Below are positions 53,677 to 63,201 of a DNA stretch of 64,000 nucleotides, in pieces. The notes beneath the pieces were generated by a model. It ran no database searches. It was not told where the DNA came from and worked only from the letters and a program-made list of their open reading frames with translations. Position numbers and translations under genes: made by a program. Location: the NCBI GenBank assembly GCA_964636665.1, contig CAZWVT010000001.1, positions 92,619-156,618 on the forward strand, read 5' to 3'. How positions within the stretch are numbered: position 1 is the first letter of the stretch; every line of letters starts with the position of its first letter. This DNA comes from JAAYLC01 sp964636665. Lineage in GTDB: Bacteria; Bacteroidota; Bacteroidia; Flavobacteriales; Flavobacteriaceae.

Positions 53677-55242
53677 TTGATACGATTTTTGAATATAAAT
53701 AAATTAGCATTTACAGTTTTTATTGTCGCTTCATTTCTTTTTGTGAACAAATCCTTTTCTCAGGACGAACAGTTGATGATTGAAGCTATTTCTAAAGATT
53801 CTATTGTTGAATCTACAGAAACAGTTTACGAATTTTCCATAGACAGTCTGAAATATAAAATTGAAGATTTGGCGGAAGCACGTATAAAAGACAGTTTGTG
53901 GTTGGAACAGATTTACAGTTCTTCACTTTTTGAGGAAATGTACAGTACTATTTTAGATGAGAGTTTGGAAGATGCAGAAATCGATTATCCTGAACTTACC
54001 ACGGAATTGTTAAAACAGCGATTAGAAGAATTGAACAAGCGAACGCCATTTCGGGTAGAATACAATCCTTCATTGGAAAATATTATCAAGCATTATTTAA
54101 AAAACCGGCGTACGGCTTTGGAACGGCAAATGAGTTTGAGTCGATATTACTTTCCAATGTTTGAAGAAATTTTAGACAAGCATGACCTTCCTTTAGAATT
54201 AAAATATCTTGCCATTGTGGAATCAGCTTTGAATCCGCGCGCAAAATCTCGAGTGGGAGCCACCGGATTGTGGCAATTTATGTTTACCACCGGAAAAATG
54301 TTTGATTTAAATGTGAGTTCCTATGTTGATGAGCGTTCCGACCCGTTAAAATCAACTGAAGCTGCGAGTAAGTATTTAAAAAGCTTAAATAACAGTTTTA
54401 ATGATTGGGATTTGGCATTGGCAGCTTATAATTCCGGGCCAGGAAATGTTTCAAAAGCGATTCGTCGCTCCGGAGGAAAAACAGATTATTGGCAGCTTAG
54501 AAACTTTCTTCCACGTGAAACCGCTGGATATGTGCCTGCATTCTTAGCTACAATGTATATTTATGAATTTGCCGAGGAACACGGGTTTAAAACTATGACT
54601 TCAACGCACATTCCTTATATGGCTACCGACACTATCCGCATAAAGAATCAGATTACTTTAGAACAGGTTTCAAAATTAACCGAACTCGATATCAAAGAAT
54701 TAGAATTTTTAAATCCTGCTTACAAATTAGGAATTATTCCGGTGATAGAAGGGCGGGATTATATGCTTCGCTTGCCGGTAATGTCAATTGGTAAATTTGT
54801 TACCAACGAAAAAACAATTTATGAGCATGCACAGAAAGAATTGGCAAATGAATCTTTGCCGAAGTATTACGAGCAGCCTGAAAGAATTCGTTATCGTGTG
54901 AAAAATGGTGATTATTTAGGGAAAATTGCTCAACAATACCGCGTAGGAGTTTCGCAAATTAGGCGATGGAACGGATTGAAAAATAACAATATTCGCGTGG
55001 GTCAATATTTAACGATTTATCCGAGAACTGACATTACACAAGCAGTATCTAATACAGCCGTAACTCAGAATAATACAAGTAAAACTGCGAGCGAAAAAAT
55101 ATACACAGTAAAAGCAGGAGATACTTTATGGAGTATTTCAAAAAAATTTCCAGGTGTTTCTATAGAGAAAATACAAAAATGGAACGATATTAGTGGGACT
55201 AATTTGAAACCTGGAACCAAACTAAAAATACCCCAGAGTTAG
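53677..55242 (+). CDS. lytic transglycosylase with two LysM domains (MltD-like)
   Basis: Cleaves peptidoglycan glycan strands. The 521-aa protein has a signal peptide (about 1-28, FSQ), a family-1 SLT domain with catalytic Glu182 (IVESALNPRAKS, then GATGLWQFM) and two C-terminal LysM modules (about 405-455 and 473-520) that bind peptidoglycan. The start is TTG at 53677 (ATT at 53674 is the only alternative), since no ATG lies before residue 34 and a stop precedes it in frame. The nearby join was checked: the frame does not cross it. Confidence 0.9.
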   Translation: MIRFLNINKLAFTVFIVASFLFVNKSFSQDEQLMIEAISKDSIVESTETVYEFSIDSLKYKIEDLAEARIKDSLWLEQIYSSSLFEEMYSTILDESLEDAEIDYPELTTELLKQRLEELNKRTPFRVEYNPSLENIIKHYLKNRRTALERQMSLSRYYFPMFEEILDKHDLPLELKYLAIVESALNPRAKSRVGATGLWQFMFTTGKMFDLNVSSYVDERSDPLKSTEAASKYLKSLNNSFNDWDLALAAYNSGPGNVSKAIRRSGGKTDYWQLRNFLPRETAGYVPAFLATMYIYEFAEEHGFKTMTSTHIPYMATDTIRIKNQITLEQVSKLTELDIKELEFLNPAYKLGIIPVIEGRDYMLRLPVMSIGKFVTNEKTIYEHAQKELANESLPKYYEQPERIRYRVKNGDYLGKIAQQYRVGVSQIRRWNGLKNNNIRVGQYLTIYPRTDITQAVSNTAVTQNNTSKTASEKIYTVKAGDTLWSISKKFPGVSIEKIQKWNDISGTNLKPGTKLKIPQS

Positions 55243-55262
55243 TTCCGCTAAAACTGTTTAAA

Positions 55263-56237
55263 ATGAAACCATTTTACATCGTTTTCATTTCTATTTTGGT
55301 CGTTTTTACCTCTTGTAATCAAAATGGAGAAGAAAAGAAAGCGTTTGTTCCAAAATCTGTAGGGAATATCAATTCACTTCAGATTGTTACTCCGAATGAC
55401 CTGTGGCGTGGAGATGTTGGAGAAACCATCAGGGAATATTTTGCAGCTCCGGCGGACGGATTGCCACAAGACGAACCCCTTTATTCCATGAATCAATTGC
55501 CTCCGGAAACATTTGAAGGGTTTGTCAGAAATAATCGCATATTTCTTTATGTCAATATCGGCGATGAAGAAAAAGTATCACTTGTAACAGATGAATTTGC
55601 AAAACCTCAGACAGGTGCAATAATTTATGCTCCGACATCAGAAAGATTATCCGAATTAATTGCTGAATATTCCCCGAAAATAATTGAAAACTTCTATAAA
55701 TCTGAAATTAGAGAACGACAGAGAAGAACTTCTGTATCTACAAGAAAAATAGATTCAATGAAGCAGAAAATGGGAGTGAGTTTTAAAATTCCCAGCGCTT
55801 ATCGTCATGCAATAGACCAAGATACTTTCCACTGGTTTAGAAAAGATTTAAAAGATGGAACCACCAATGTTATGGTTTATCAAGTTCCTTTGAATGCAAT
55901 TAGTGACAGCACCGCTATGAAAGATATTTTATATGTAAGAGATTCTATCGGGAGTAAATTATTACCGGTTGAAGACGATGATTTATTCATCACAGAAAGA
56001 GCGTATTCTCCTTTTTTATTCAACACGACTATTGACGGAAAACAAGCATACGAAACTCGTGGAACTTGGGAAGTAACCAATGCTTATATGGCGGGACCTT
56101 TTATTAACTATGCAGTAAAAGACGAAAAAAACAGCCGTTGGGTTATTTTAGAAGGGTGGACTTATGCACCGGCAGTCAGGAAACGAAATCTCCAATTTGA
56201 ACTTGAGTCAATCCTGTTGACCACAGAAATAGAATAA
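55263..56237 (+). CDS. DUF4837 family lipoprotein
   Basis: A 324-aa lipoprotein: signal peptide with lipobox TSCN (Cys17), then a mostly beta-rich body with VTPNDLWRGDVGETIREYFA. The layout matches DUF4837 of Bacteroidota, whose function is unknown. It lies 20 bp after the transglycosylase and is probably in the same operon. A terminator follows. Confidence 0.8.
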   Translation: MKPFYIVFISILVVFTSCNQNGEEKKAFVPKSVGNINSLQIVTPNDLWRGDVGETIREYFAAPADGLPQDEPLYSMNQLPPETFEGFVRNNRIFLYVNIGDEEKVSLVTDEFAKPQTGAIIYAPTSERLSELIAEYSPKIIENFYKSEIRERQRRTSVSTRKIDSMKQKMGVSFKIPSAYRHAIDQDTFHWFRKDLKDGTTNVMVYQVPLNAISDSTAMKDILYVRDSIGSKLLPVEDDDLFITERAYSPFLFNTTIDGKQAYETRGTWEVTNAYMAGPFINYAVKDEKNSRWVILEGWTYAPAVRKRNLQFELESILLTTEIE

Positions 56238-56240
56238 CAA

Positions 56241-56275
56241 AAAAATCCTCAAAAATTGAAATTGAGGATTTTTAT
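56241..56275. terminator. terminator after DUF4837
   Basis: AAATCCTCAA/TTGAGGATTT, a perfect 10-bp stem with a 9-base loop and A- and T-runs, between convergent genes. Confidence 0.85.
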
Positions 56276-56299
56276 AATTTTAAAAGGTTATTAATATCG

Positions 56300-56497
56300 C
56301 TATTCACGAACGTTTTTGTCATTTTGAGTTTCTTTTGTATCATCTTTTGAGGCATCTTTAAATTCTTTCAATCCACTGCCTAAGCCGCGCATCAATTCTG
56401 GAATCTTTTTTCCGCCAAACAACAACAATACAATGAGCACAATCAGGACAATTTGCCAAGGCCCTATAGCAGCTAAGGAAAAAAATAATGCATTCAT
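56300..56497 (-). CDS. tatA: twin-arginine translocase subunit TatA/TatE
   Basis: A 65-aa single-pass membrane protein: an N-terminal helix (about 13-28) with the typical GPWQIVLIVLIVLLLFGGKKIPEL run split at the hinge FGG, and an amphipathic helix (KKIPELMRGLGSGLKEFK) followed by a charged tail. It forms the pore of the Tat system for folded proteins. tatC is not in the window. It has its own promoter. Confidence 0.93.
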   Translation of the reverse strand: MNALFFSLAAIGPWQIVLIVLIVLLLFGGKKIPELMRGLGSGLKEFKDASKDDTKETQNDKNVRE

Positions 56498-56517
56498 ACT
56501 AAATTGTTTTTGAAATG

Positions 56518-56525
56518 CAAAGATA
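56518..56525 (-). promoter_or_regulatory. -7 promoter element for tatA
   Basis: TATCTTTG on the minus strand, 20 bp before the tatA ATG. Confidence 0.55.
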
Positions 56526-56587
56526 GAAAGATTTGATTAAAAACTACGTTTTATCTCTAACTTTACTCACACAGAAATAGTTTAGTT

Positions 56588-56595
56588 TATATTTG
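56588..56595 (+). promoter_or_regulatory. -7 promoter element directly before the M23 peptidase
   Basis: TATATTTG with 4 bp to the ATG at 56600, which predicts a leaderless transcript. Confidence 0.5.
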
Positions 56596-56599
56596 TGGA

Positions 56600-57478
56600 A
56601 TGCCTGATATGAAAATGAATAAAAAAGAAAAACGTTCTAAACGTATCAAGAAGAAACTGCTGAATAAGTATAGACTTATCATTCTTAATGAAGAAACATT
56701 TGAAGAACGCATTTCGTTTAAACTGACCCGATTAAATGTTTTTGTGGTAACCACTTCAAGTGCGTTGTTGCTTATTATTGCCGTTACGCTAATCATCGCT
56801 TTTACTCCGCTCAGAGAGTATATTCCGGGATATTCATCATCAAATGTAAAACGGCAAACCACACAATTGGTTTATCAAACAGATTCTTTAAAAAAATCGT
56901 TGGAAGCAAATCAACTTTATATAGAATCCATTCGCAGCTTGTTAATCGGAGATATCAAAGTGGAGGAATTTAACAAAGATTCCATTGTCGAAGCCGCTAA
57001 AGTCGATACCCAAGTACTTGACAGAATTTCCCGAACGGATTCTTTATTGCGTGAACGCGTAGCAAAAGAAGACACTTACAATCCTTTGATAACAATGGCA
57101 AATCCGCAATATTCATTTTTTGCGCCGGTCAAAGGAACCATTACCGAAGTTTTCAATCCACAGATAAAACATTATGCAGTCGATGTTTTGACAACGTTGG
57201 ACGGTCCTGTAAAAGCCATCGCCGACGGAACGGTTATTTTTGCAGAATGGTCCTCACAAACCGGAAATGTGATTATCATTAAACACACTAACGATTTAAT
57301 TTCTGTTTATAAACACAACGGCTCATTGACCAAAAGTCAAGGCGCACAAGTAAAAGGAGGAGAAGTAATAGCAACCGTAGGAAATACCGGAGAATACACC
57401 ACCGGACCTCACCTTCATTTTGAATTATGGAGAGATGGTTTTCCGGTAAATCCGACTAACTTTATAGATTTCGATTAA
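56600..57478 (+). CDS. M23 family metallopeptidase
   Basis: A LytM-type endopeptidase of 292 aa. A Lys-rich cytoplasmic start (1-45), one transmembrane helix (about 47-69), a coiled-coil linker (about 85-160) and the M23 domain, with His191-x3-Asp195 and His271-x-His273 (GPHLHF) as zinc ligands. All three zinc-binding positions are present, so it should be active, unlike the degenerate EnvC type. It diverges from tatA and is followed after 4 bp by the GH3-family gene. Confidence 0.93.
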   Translation: MPDMKMNKKEKRSKRIKKKLLNKYRLIILNEETFEERISFKLTRLNVFVVTTSSALLLIIAVTLIIAFTPLREYIPGYSSSNVKRQTTQLVYQTDSLKKSLEANQLYIESIRSLLIGDIKVEEFNKDSIVEAAKVDTQVLDRISRTDSLLRERVAKEDTYNPLITMANPQYSFFAPVKGTITEVFNPQIKHYAVDVLTTLDGPVKAIADGTVIFAEWSSQTGNVIIIKHTNDLISVYKHNGSLTKSQGAQVKGGEVIATVGNTGEYTTGPHLHFELWRDGFPVNPTNFIDFD

Positions 57479-57482
57479 CCCT

Positions 57483-58979
57483 ATGTCAATAAAATCATTT
57501 GCTGCAAGAATCTTTGCGAAAATCGTACATAACAAGACTCAAAAATGGGTTGACAATCCTGTTGAAACACAAGATAAAATTTTTAATTATCTAATTTCTA
57601 AAGCACAAAATACCGCTTTTGGAAAAAATCATAATTTTAATAAAATCAAAACGCATTCAGATTTTGCAACTCATGTTCCCATCCGTGATTATGAAGAATT
57701 AAAATCTTATGTAGAACGAGTCGTTAAAGGTGAATCAGATGTCCTTTGGCCGGGAAAACCGCGTTATTTTGCCAAAACTTCAGGAACAACTTCCGGTGCG
57801 AAATACATCCCGATTACAAAAGAATCCATGCCCACTCATATTAAGGCGGCTCGGAATGCAATTTTGTCTTACATTCATGAAACAGGAAAAACGGATTTTG
57901 TAAACGGTAAAATGATTTTTCTCCAAGGAAGTCCGGAAATGGAGGAAGTAAATGGTATTAAATTAGGCAGACTTTCGGGGATTGTTGCGCATTACGTTCC
58001 AGGATATCTTCAGAAAAACAGACTGCCAAGTTGGAAAACAAATTGCATTGAAGATTGGGAAACAAAAGTGCATGCCATCGTAGCAGAAACCAAAGATGAA
58101 AATATGACACTCATCAGCGGCATTCCACCGTGGGTTCAAATGTATTTTGAAAAATTGGAAGAAAATACCTCTAAAAAAGTAGGTGATTTGTTCAAAAACT
58201 TCAGCCTCTTCATCTACGGAGGCGTGAATTACGAACCTTATCGCACTAAGTTTGAAAAATTGATAGGACGCCCTGTGGATCATATCGAAACTTTCCCCGC
58301 CAGCGAAGGTTTTTTTGCTTATCAAGATTCGCAAAAAGAAAAAGGTTTATTGCTTTTACTAAACTCCGGAATTTTTTACGAATTTGTAGAAGTTTCGGAA
58401 ATCCACAATCCCCAAGCACGCCGTTTAACTATAAAAGATGTAAAATTAGGAGTGAATTACGCACTTATTATTTCTACCACAGCAGGACTTTGGGCTTATA
58501 ATATCGGCGATACCGTTCAGTTTACTTCGTTAAAACCCTATCGAATAATAGTCTCGGGAAGGATTAAACATTTTATTTCCGCTTTTGGAGAACATGTAAT
58601 CGGAAAAGAAGTAGAAGAAGCGATGAAAAAAGCGATGAACACCATAGGTTTTTCCATAACCGAATTTACGGTCGCACCACAAGTTACGCCACCCGAAGGA
58701 GAACTGCCCTATCATCAATGGCTGGTTGAATTTGATACAGAGCCGGCTGATATTGAAAAAATAGCTTATATTATAGATGAAGAGCTTCAAGAGCAAAATT
58801 CATATTATAAAGATTTGATTCAGGGGAAAGTATTACAGCCTCTGAAAATCGTATCATTAAAACAAAACAGCTTTAATGATTATATGAAATCACAAGGAAA
58901 ATTGGGCGGACAAAACAAAGTTCCCCGTTTGTCAAACGATAGAAATATTGCTGAAGCTTTACTAAAAATCCAGCAGTAA
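57483..58979 (+). CDS. GH3 auxin-responsive promoter family protein
   Basis: A 498-aa adenylating enzyme of the GH3 group, known in plants for conjugating amino acids to hormones. The ATP-binding motif FAKTSGTTSGAKYIPIT (near residue 97-113) is present, as are FPASEGFFAYQ and the C-terminal ARRLT region typical of the superfamily. Bacterial members are widespread in Bacteroidota and their substrates are unknown. It starts 4 bp after the M23 peptidase. Confidence 0.9.
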   Translation: MSIKSFAARIFAKIVHNKTQKWVDNPVETQDKIFNYLISKAQNTAFGKNHNFNKIKTHSDFATHVPIRDYEELKSYVERVVKGESDVLWPGKPRYFAKTSGTTSGAKYIPITKESMPTHIKAARNAILSYIHETGKTDFVNGKMIFLQGSPEMEEVNGIKLGRLSGIVAHYVPGYLQKNRLPSWKTNCIEDWETKVHAIVAETKDENMTLISGIPPWVQMYFEKLEENTSKKVGDLFKNFSLFIYGGVNYEPYRTKFEKLIGRPVDHIETFPASEGFFAYQDSQKEKGLLLLLNSGIFYEFVEVSEIHNPQARRLTIKDVKLGVNYALIISTTAGLWAYNIGDTVQFTSLKPYRIIVSGRIKHFISAFGEHVIGKEVEEAMKKAMNTIGFSITEFTVAPQVTPPEGELPYHQWLVEFDTEPADIEKIAYIIDEELQEQNSYYKDLIQGKVLQPLKIVSLKQNSFNDYMKSQGKLGGQNKVPRLSNDRNIAEALLKIQQ

Positions 58980-58987
58980 ATTAATCT

Positions 58988-58995
58988 TATATTTG
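58988..58995 (+). promoter_or_regulatory. -7 promoter element directly before the 567-aa gene
   Basis: TATATTTG with 5 bp to the ATG at 59001. It lies in the 21-bp gap after the GH3-family gene, so the next gene has an own promoter and a leaderless start. Confidence 0.5.
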
Positions 58996-59000
58996 TGCCA

Positions 59001-60701
59001 ATGAATACATTAAAATCACACAATCGGACACGCGCACAAGAAAGTACACAAGCCATTGAACGGCTTTATATTACGATGCGCCATCTTTTTAACAGGGGAT
59101 TCTACAAACCATCCGGTATTTCCGGGGAAACCCTTCGCGAAGCATTGTTGATTTTAAGTCCGGAAATTTACGGTTCTATCAAGGAAGATAAAATAGAACT
59201 CCAAGGTTTGCTATACATTATGGACAGACTTCCGGAAGGAATAGAAGAATGTCGATACATCAACTTAACCAGTGATGAAGGCTACAAAAATTCTCACTTT
59301 GAACCGATTATTCCTCTAAAAAGACGTCGAAATTGTTATCGCATTGACAAGGAACAAATGAATATTGAAATTACCAGAGGACGTTCCGAAATTTATGACA
59401 TTCTTACGCATTTGACGTTTCTGTTTATCGAAGCTCATAAAATCAGAAAGGAAGTTTTGATTAATGACCGAGGTGATGTGGTCAGAGATTGGAAAAAACT
59501 TGAAGAAGTAGTAGTTAACAACAAAAAACTTTCACAAGAAGAAAAGGAAGTTATTTTGACTCACGTAGCTAATTTTCTGGGAAGAACTTTTGAAGAAGTA
59601 AAAAGCATTTATCCATATTTTGCTACGGAAAACAATGAAAATCGTTTTTTGACGATGATTTATCACCTCGGGCAATTGGCTATTGAAGAATACATCCAAG
59701 AAAATAAACGAATCATTACGTTCAGTCCGGTGTTGCGCGAACGATTGGGACATCACATTCACGGAGAAGCTTGGGCATTCCGAATCAAACAAGTTTTGAG
59801 TGAAAAAGGATTATTAAACCGCCCCATTCACATTATCAGTGCCAATATGCACAGTGTAATGAATACGTTTTTTGCAGAAAAAGCACTTCCGCAAGATTTC
59901 AAAAGAATGGGAGAATTAAAATTATACGAAACCATCAGCAGTCCGAACAGTCACACAATGCGTGAAAAAATTAAAAAACAAGCCCAAAAAGAAGGCATGA
60001 TTTTTATAGAAGACAGCAGCGGAACAAATATCGATGTTCAGATTTTCGATACTTCCAAAATTACCCATCCGATTTATTCCAAAAATGTCAATAAATTGAA
60101 TGACAACCAAAAACCGATTATAATCGTAATGGATTATGCTTTTGGAGAACAGGCTTATGAAACCATGGATGAATTGTTGCGTCCGTTTAAAAATGGAAAA
60201 ACAAAGGTCAGATTGAATGTGGTTTCGGTTTCCATTATGGGAAAGGCCGGTATTTTGGTAGGAGGAAAAGGAGATATTATGATTCCCACAGCGCATGTTT
60301 TTGAAGGAACGGCAGATAATTATCCCTTTAAAAATGAAATTACCGCAGCCTCATTTAAAGATGATGATGTAAATGTATTCACAGGAACCATGATTTCTGT
60401 TTTGGGAACTTCTCTTCAGAATAAAGACGTACTTACTTTCTTTCATAAATCTACTTGGAATGTAATCGGACTGGAAATGGAAGGCGCTCATTATCAAAAA
60501 GCCATTCAAGCAGCTTCAAAAATTCGTCGCAGCATAAGTTCTCGCGTTAAAGTACGTTATGCTTATTACGCCTCGGACAATCCGCTTGAAACAGGAAGTA
60601 CATTAGCTTCCGGCGGACTCGGAACAACGGGCGTAAAACCGACGTATTTAATTACACAAAAAATGCTCAATCAAATACTCAATGTAAACGAACCAAAATA
60701 A
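59001..60701 (+). CDS. unknown protein with nucleoside-phosphorylase-like C-terminus
   Basis: A 566-aa soluble protein that I cannot assign with certainty; DUF6909 is a possible label from memory. The first 230 residues are helical. The C-terminal 200 residues read like a nucleoside phosphorylase: GKGDIMIPTAHVFEGT (about 420-435, compare GDIVVPTSAIRDEGT in the family), a strand (VNVFTGTMISVLGTS) and LEMEGAHYQKAI (about 490-501, compare the purine-site MEGAA). The ATG at 59001 is taken rather than GTG 58995, which sits in the promoter. The stop overlaps the start of rfbB by 1 bp. Confidence 0.75.
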   Translation: MNTLKSHNRTRAQESTQAIERLYITMRHLFNRGFYKPSGISGETLREALLILSPEIYGSIKEDKIELQGLLYIMDRLPEGIEECRYINLTSDEGYKNSHFEPIIPLKRRRNCYRIDKEQMNIEITRGRSEIYDILTHLTFLFIEAHKIRKEVLINDRGDVVRDWKKLEEVVVNNKKLSQEEKEVILTHVANFLGRTFEEVKSIYPYFATENNENRFLTMIYHLGQLAIEEYIQENKRIITFSPVLRERLGHHIHGEAWAFRIKQVLSEKGLLNRPIHIISANMHSVMNTFFAEKALPQDFKRMGELKLYETISSPNSHTMREKIKKQAQKEGMIFIEDSSGTNIDVQIFDTSKITHPIYSKNVNKLNDNQKPIIIVMDYAFGEQAYETMDELLRPFKNGKTKVRLNVVSVSIMGKAGILVGGKGDIMIPTAHVFEGTADNYPFKNEITAASFKDDDVNVFTGTMISVLGTSLQNKDVLTFFHKSTWNVIGLEMEGAHYQKAIQAASKIRRSISSRVKVRYAYYASDNPLETGSTLASGGLGTTGVKPTYLITQKMLNQILNVNEPK

Positions 60702-61711
60702 TGACTAAAAAGCATGTTTTAATCACAGGTGGCGCCGGATTTATAGGTGCCAATTTTGTGGAATATCTTGTAGAAAAAGGACAAGAAAATTTAGTGGTTT
60801 TAGACAAACTGACTTATGCAGGAAACAAAGACAACCTGAAATTAATAGCCGATAAAATCACTTTTATACACGGCGATATTTGTAACGACCAACTGGTCAA
60901 AGAATTGTTTGAAAAATACCAATTTGAACAAGTAGTCCATTTTGCCGCTGAAAGTCATGTGGACAATTCAATCTCTGATCCGGGAGCTTTTATTCAGACC
61001 AATATTGTCGGGACTTTCAATTTACTAAACACAGCCTATCACACGTGGATGTCCGAGCCTAATGAGATGAAGGAAACATTCCAAAACGCCCGATTTCTGC
61101 ATGTTTCTACCGATGAAGTTTATGGAACGCTTGGCAAAACAGGATTGTTCACAGAGAAAACGCCTTATGCGCCTAACAGTCCTTACAGTGCGTCAAAAGC
61201 TTCTTCCGATTTTATTGTCAGAAGTTATTTCCATACATACGGAATGCCGGTCGTAACCACGAATTGTTCAAATAATTACGGTGCTTATCAACATAAAGAA
61301 AAACTGATTCCAACCATTATTAGGAATGCCATTTCAGGAAATCCGATTCCAATTTACGGCGATGGAAAAAATGTTAGAGACTGGCTTTATGTAAAAGATC
61401 ATTGTACAGGAATTCTCAAGGTTCTGGAAAAAGGAAAGCTGGGAGAAACCTATAATATTGGAGGAAAAAATGAACGGGAAAATATTTATATCGCACAGAA
61501 AATATGTGATATTTTAGATGAACTTGCACCGCAGAAAACTTCTTATCACGCTCAAATCACTTATGTAAAAGATCGTCCCGGACACGATTTCAGATATGCC
61601 ATTGATGCTTCAAAAATCGAAAGTGAATTGGGCTGGAAAGCAGAAGAAAATTTTGAATCAGGAATAAGAAAAACCGTTCTTTGGTATTTGGATAATAAAG
61701 AACGACTCTAA
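60701..61711 (+). CDS. rfbB: dTDP-glucose 4,6-dehydratase
   Basis: The second enzyme of dTDP-L-rhamnose synthesis, an NAD-dependent short-chain reductase-type enzyme of 336 aa. The Rossmann motif ITGGAGFIGANF (residues 7-18), STDEVYG (substrate Thr/Asp/Glu) and the catalytic YSASK (Tyr-x3-Lys) are intact. The start overlaps the stop of the 566-aa gene by one base. Next genes are rfbA and rfbC in the same operon. Confidence 0.96.
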   Translation: MTKKHVLITGGAGFIGANFVEYLVEKGQENLVVLDKLTYAGNKDNLKLIADKITFIHGDICNDQLVKELFEKYQFEQVVHFAAESHVDNSISDPGAFIQTNIVGTFNLLNTAYHTWMSEPNEMKETFQNARFLHVSTDEVYGTLGKTGLFTEKTPYAPNSPYSASKASSDFIVRSYFHTYGMPVVTTNCSNNYGAYQHKEKLIPTIIRNAISGNPIPIYGDGKNVRDWLYVKDHCTGILKVLEKGKLGETYNIGGKNERENIYIAQKICDILDELAPQKTSYHAQITYVKDRPGHDFRYAIDASKIESELGWKAEENFESGIRKTVLWYLDNKERL

Positions 61712-61720
61712 CCAAAAATT

Positions 61721-62578
61721 ATGAAAGGAATCATTTTAGCCGGAGGATCCGGTACTCGATTACATCCCTTGACCCTTGCCGTGAGCAAACAGCTGATGCC
61801 GATTTACGACAAACCGATGATTTATTATCCGTTGTCAACACTGATGCTTTCCGGAATACGCGATATTTTGATTATTTCTACCCCTCAAGATTTGCCGTTG
61901 TTCCAAAAGTTATTGGGCGATGGAAGTCATCTCGGTTGTAATTTTCATTATGCAGAACAAGCACAACCAAACGGCCTGGCAGAAGCATTCATCATCGGAA
62001 AAGATTTTATCGGTCAGGATAAAGTAGCTTTAATTCTGGGAGACAACATTTTTTATGGTTCCGGATTAAAAGAACTGCTTCAATCCAACAACAATCCCGA
62101 CGGAGGAATCATTTATGCGTATCACGTAATGGATCCTGAACGCTACGGGGTGGTGGAATTTGACAAAGACGGGAAAGTCCTTTCAATTGAAGAAAAGCCA
62201 AAATCGCCAAAATCAAATTATGCTGTTCCCGGCATCTATTTTTACGACAATGAAGTCATTGAAATTGCTGCAAATATAAAACCGAGCGCTCGAGGTGAGT
62301 TGGAAATAACCGATGTAAACAACGAATATCTCAAACGCGGAAAACTTCATGTAAGTATTCTGGACAAAGGGACAGCTTGGTTGGACACCGGAACTTTTTC
62401 ATCGTTGATGCAGGCGGCTCAATTTGTAGAAGTCATTGAAGAAAGACAAGGATTAAAAATAGGAGCAATTGAAGAAGCTGCCTATGAAATGGGATATATC
62501 ACGAAAGAACAACTTCATACATTGGCAAAACCGCTTTTAAAAAGTGGCTATGGAAAACATTTATTACAATTAGATTGA
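61721..62578 (+). CDS. rfbA: glucose-1-phosphate thymidylyltransferase
   Basis: The first enzyme of dTDP-rhamnose synthesis: makes dTDP-glucose from dTTP and glucose 1-phosphate. The 285-aa protein begins MKGIILAGGSGTRLHPLT (nucleotide-binding signature G-x-G-T-R) and contains LILGDNIFYG (metal-binding Asp) and the EEKPKSPKSNYAVPGIYFYD region. Its stop overlaps the rfbC start by one base. Confidence 0.97.
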   Translation: MKGIILAGGSGTRLHPLTLAVSKQLMPIYDKPMIYYPLSTLMLSGIRDILIISTPQDLPLFQKLLGDGSHLGCNFHYAEQAQPNGLAEAFIIGKDFIGQDKVALILGDNIFYGSGLKELLQSNNNPDGGIIYAYHVMDPERYGVVEFDKDGKVLSIEEKPKSPKSNYAVPGIYFYDNEVIEIAANIKPSARGELEITDVNNEYLKRGKLHVSILDKGTAWLDTGTFSSLMQAAQFVEVIEERQGLKIGAIEEAAYEMGYITKEQLHTLAKPLLKSGYGKHLLQLD

Positions 62579-63126
62579 TGGAAATAAAAAACACGCCCTT
62601 AAACGATTGTTTTATCGTAAAACCGCGAATTTTTGAAGACAGTCGCGGCATTTTTTTTGAATCGTACAATCAAAAGTTATTTCGAGAAAAAACAGGATTG
62701 AACATTGATTTTGTACAGGACAATCAATCCGTTTCGACAAGGGGAGTGTTGCGCGGACTTCATTTTCAGTTTGGAGCAATGGCACAAGCTAAATTGGTTC
62801 GCGTCATTCAAGGGAAAGTTTTGGATATCGTTGTCGATATCAGAAAAGAATCTTCTACTTTCGGGCAGTCATTTTCTTTGATTTTAGATGCTGAAGAACA
62901 TCTACAATTGTTTATTCCATGCGGATTTGCACATGGATTCATCACCTTGTCAGAAGAATCTGTTTTTGCTTATAAATGCGATAATTTCTATGACAGCGAA
63001 TCCGAAGGAGGAATAATTTATAATGACGCAACTTTAAATCTCGATTGGCATCTTCCTAAGGAGGAGTTTATCATTTCGGAAAAGGATAAAAATTTACCTA
63101 CTTTCAAAGATGTGATGAATTTGTAA
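62578..63126 (+). CDS. rfbC: dTDP-4-dehydrorhamnose 3,5-epimerase
   Basis: The third step of the pathway. The 182-aa cupin-fold enzyme has RGLHFQFGAMAQAKLVRVIQGKVLDIVVDIR (about residues 59-89, His catalytic residue) and the PCGFAHGFITLSEESVFAYKCD segment. The ATG at 62578 overlaps the rfbA stop (TGATG). It follows the usual rfbB-A-C order here. Confidence 0.96.
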   Translation: MEIKNTPLNDCFIVKPRIFEDSRGIFFESYNQKLFREKTGLNIDFVQDNQSVSTRGVLRGLHFQFGAMAQAKLVRVIQGKVLDIVVDIRKESSTFGQSFSLILDAEEHLQLFIPCGFAHGFITLSEESVFAYKCDNFYDSESEGGIIYNDATLNLDWHLPKEEFIISEKDKNLPTFKDVMNL

Positions 63127-63201
63127 AAACTGCATTAAAATCGAGATTTAAAAAGAATCACAAAAAAATCTGACATCAATAAAAAATACAATAGCGCATT
63201 G

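Noticed and set aside
54507..54522. A third parS-like sequence (TCTTCCACGTGAAACC)
   Set aside because: It differs at two positions and lies inside the transglycosylase gene, where it encodes the conserved LPRETAG motif, so protein constraint explains it.
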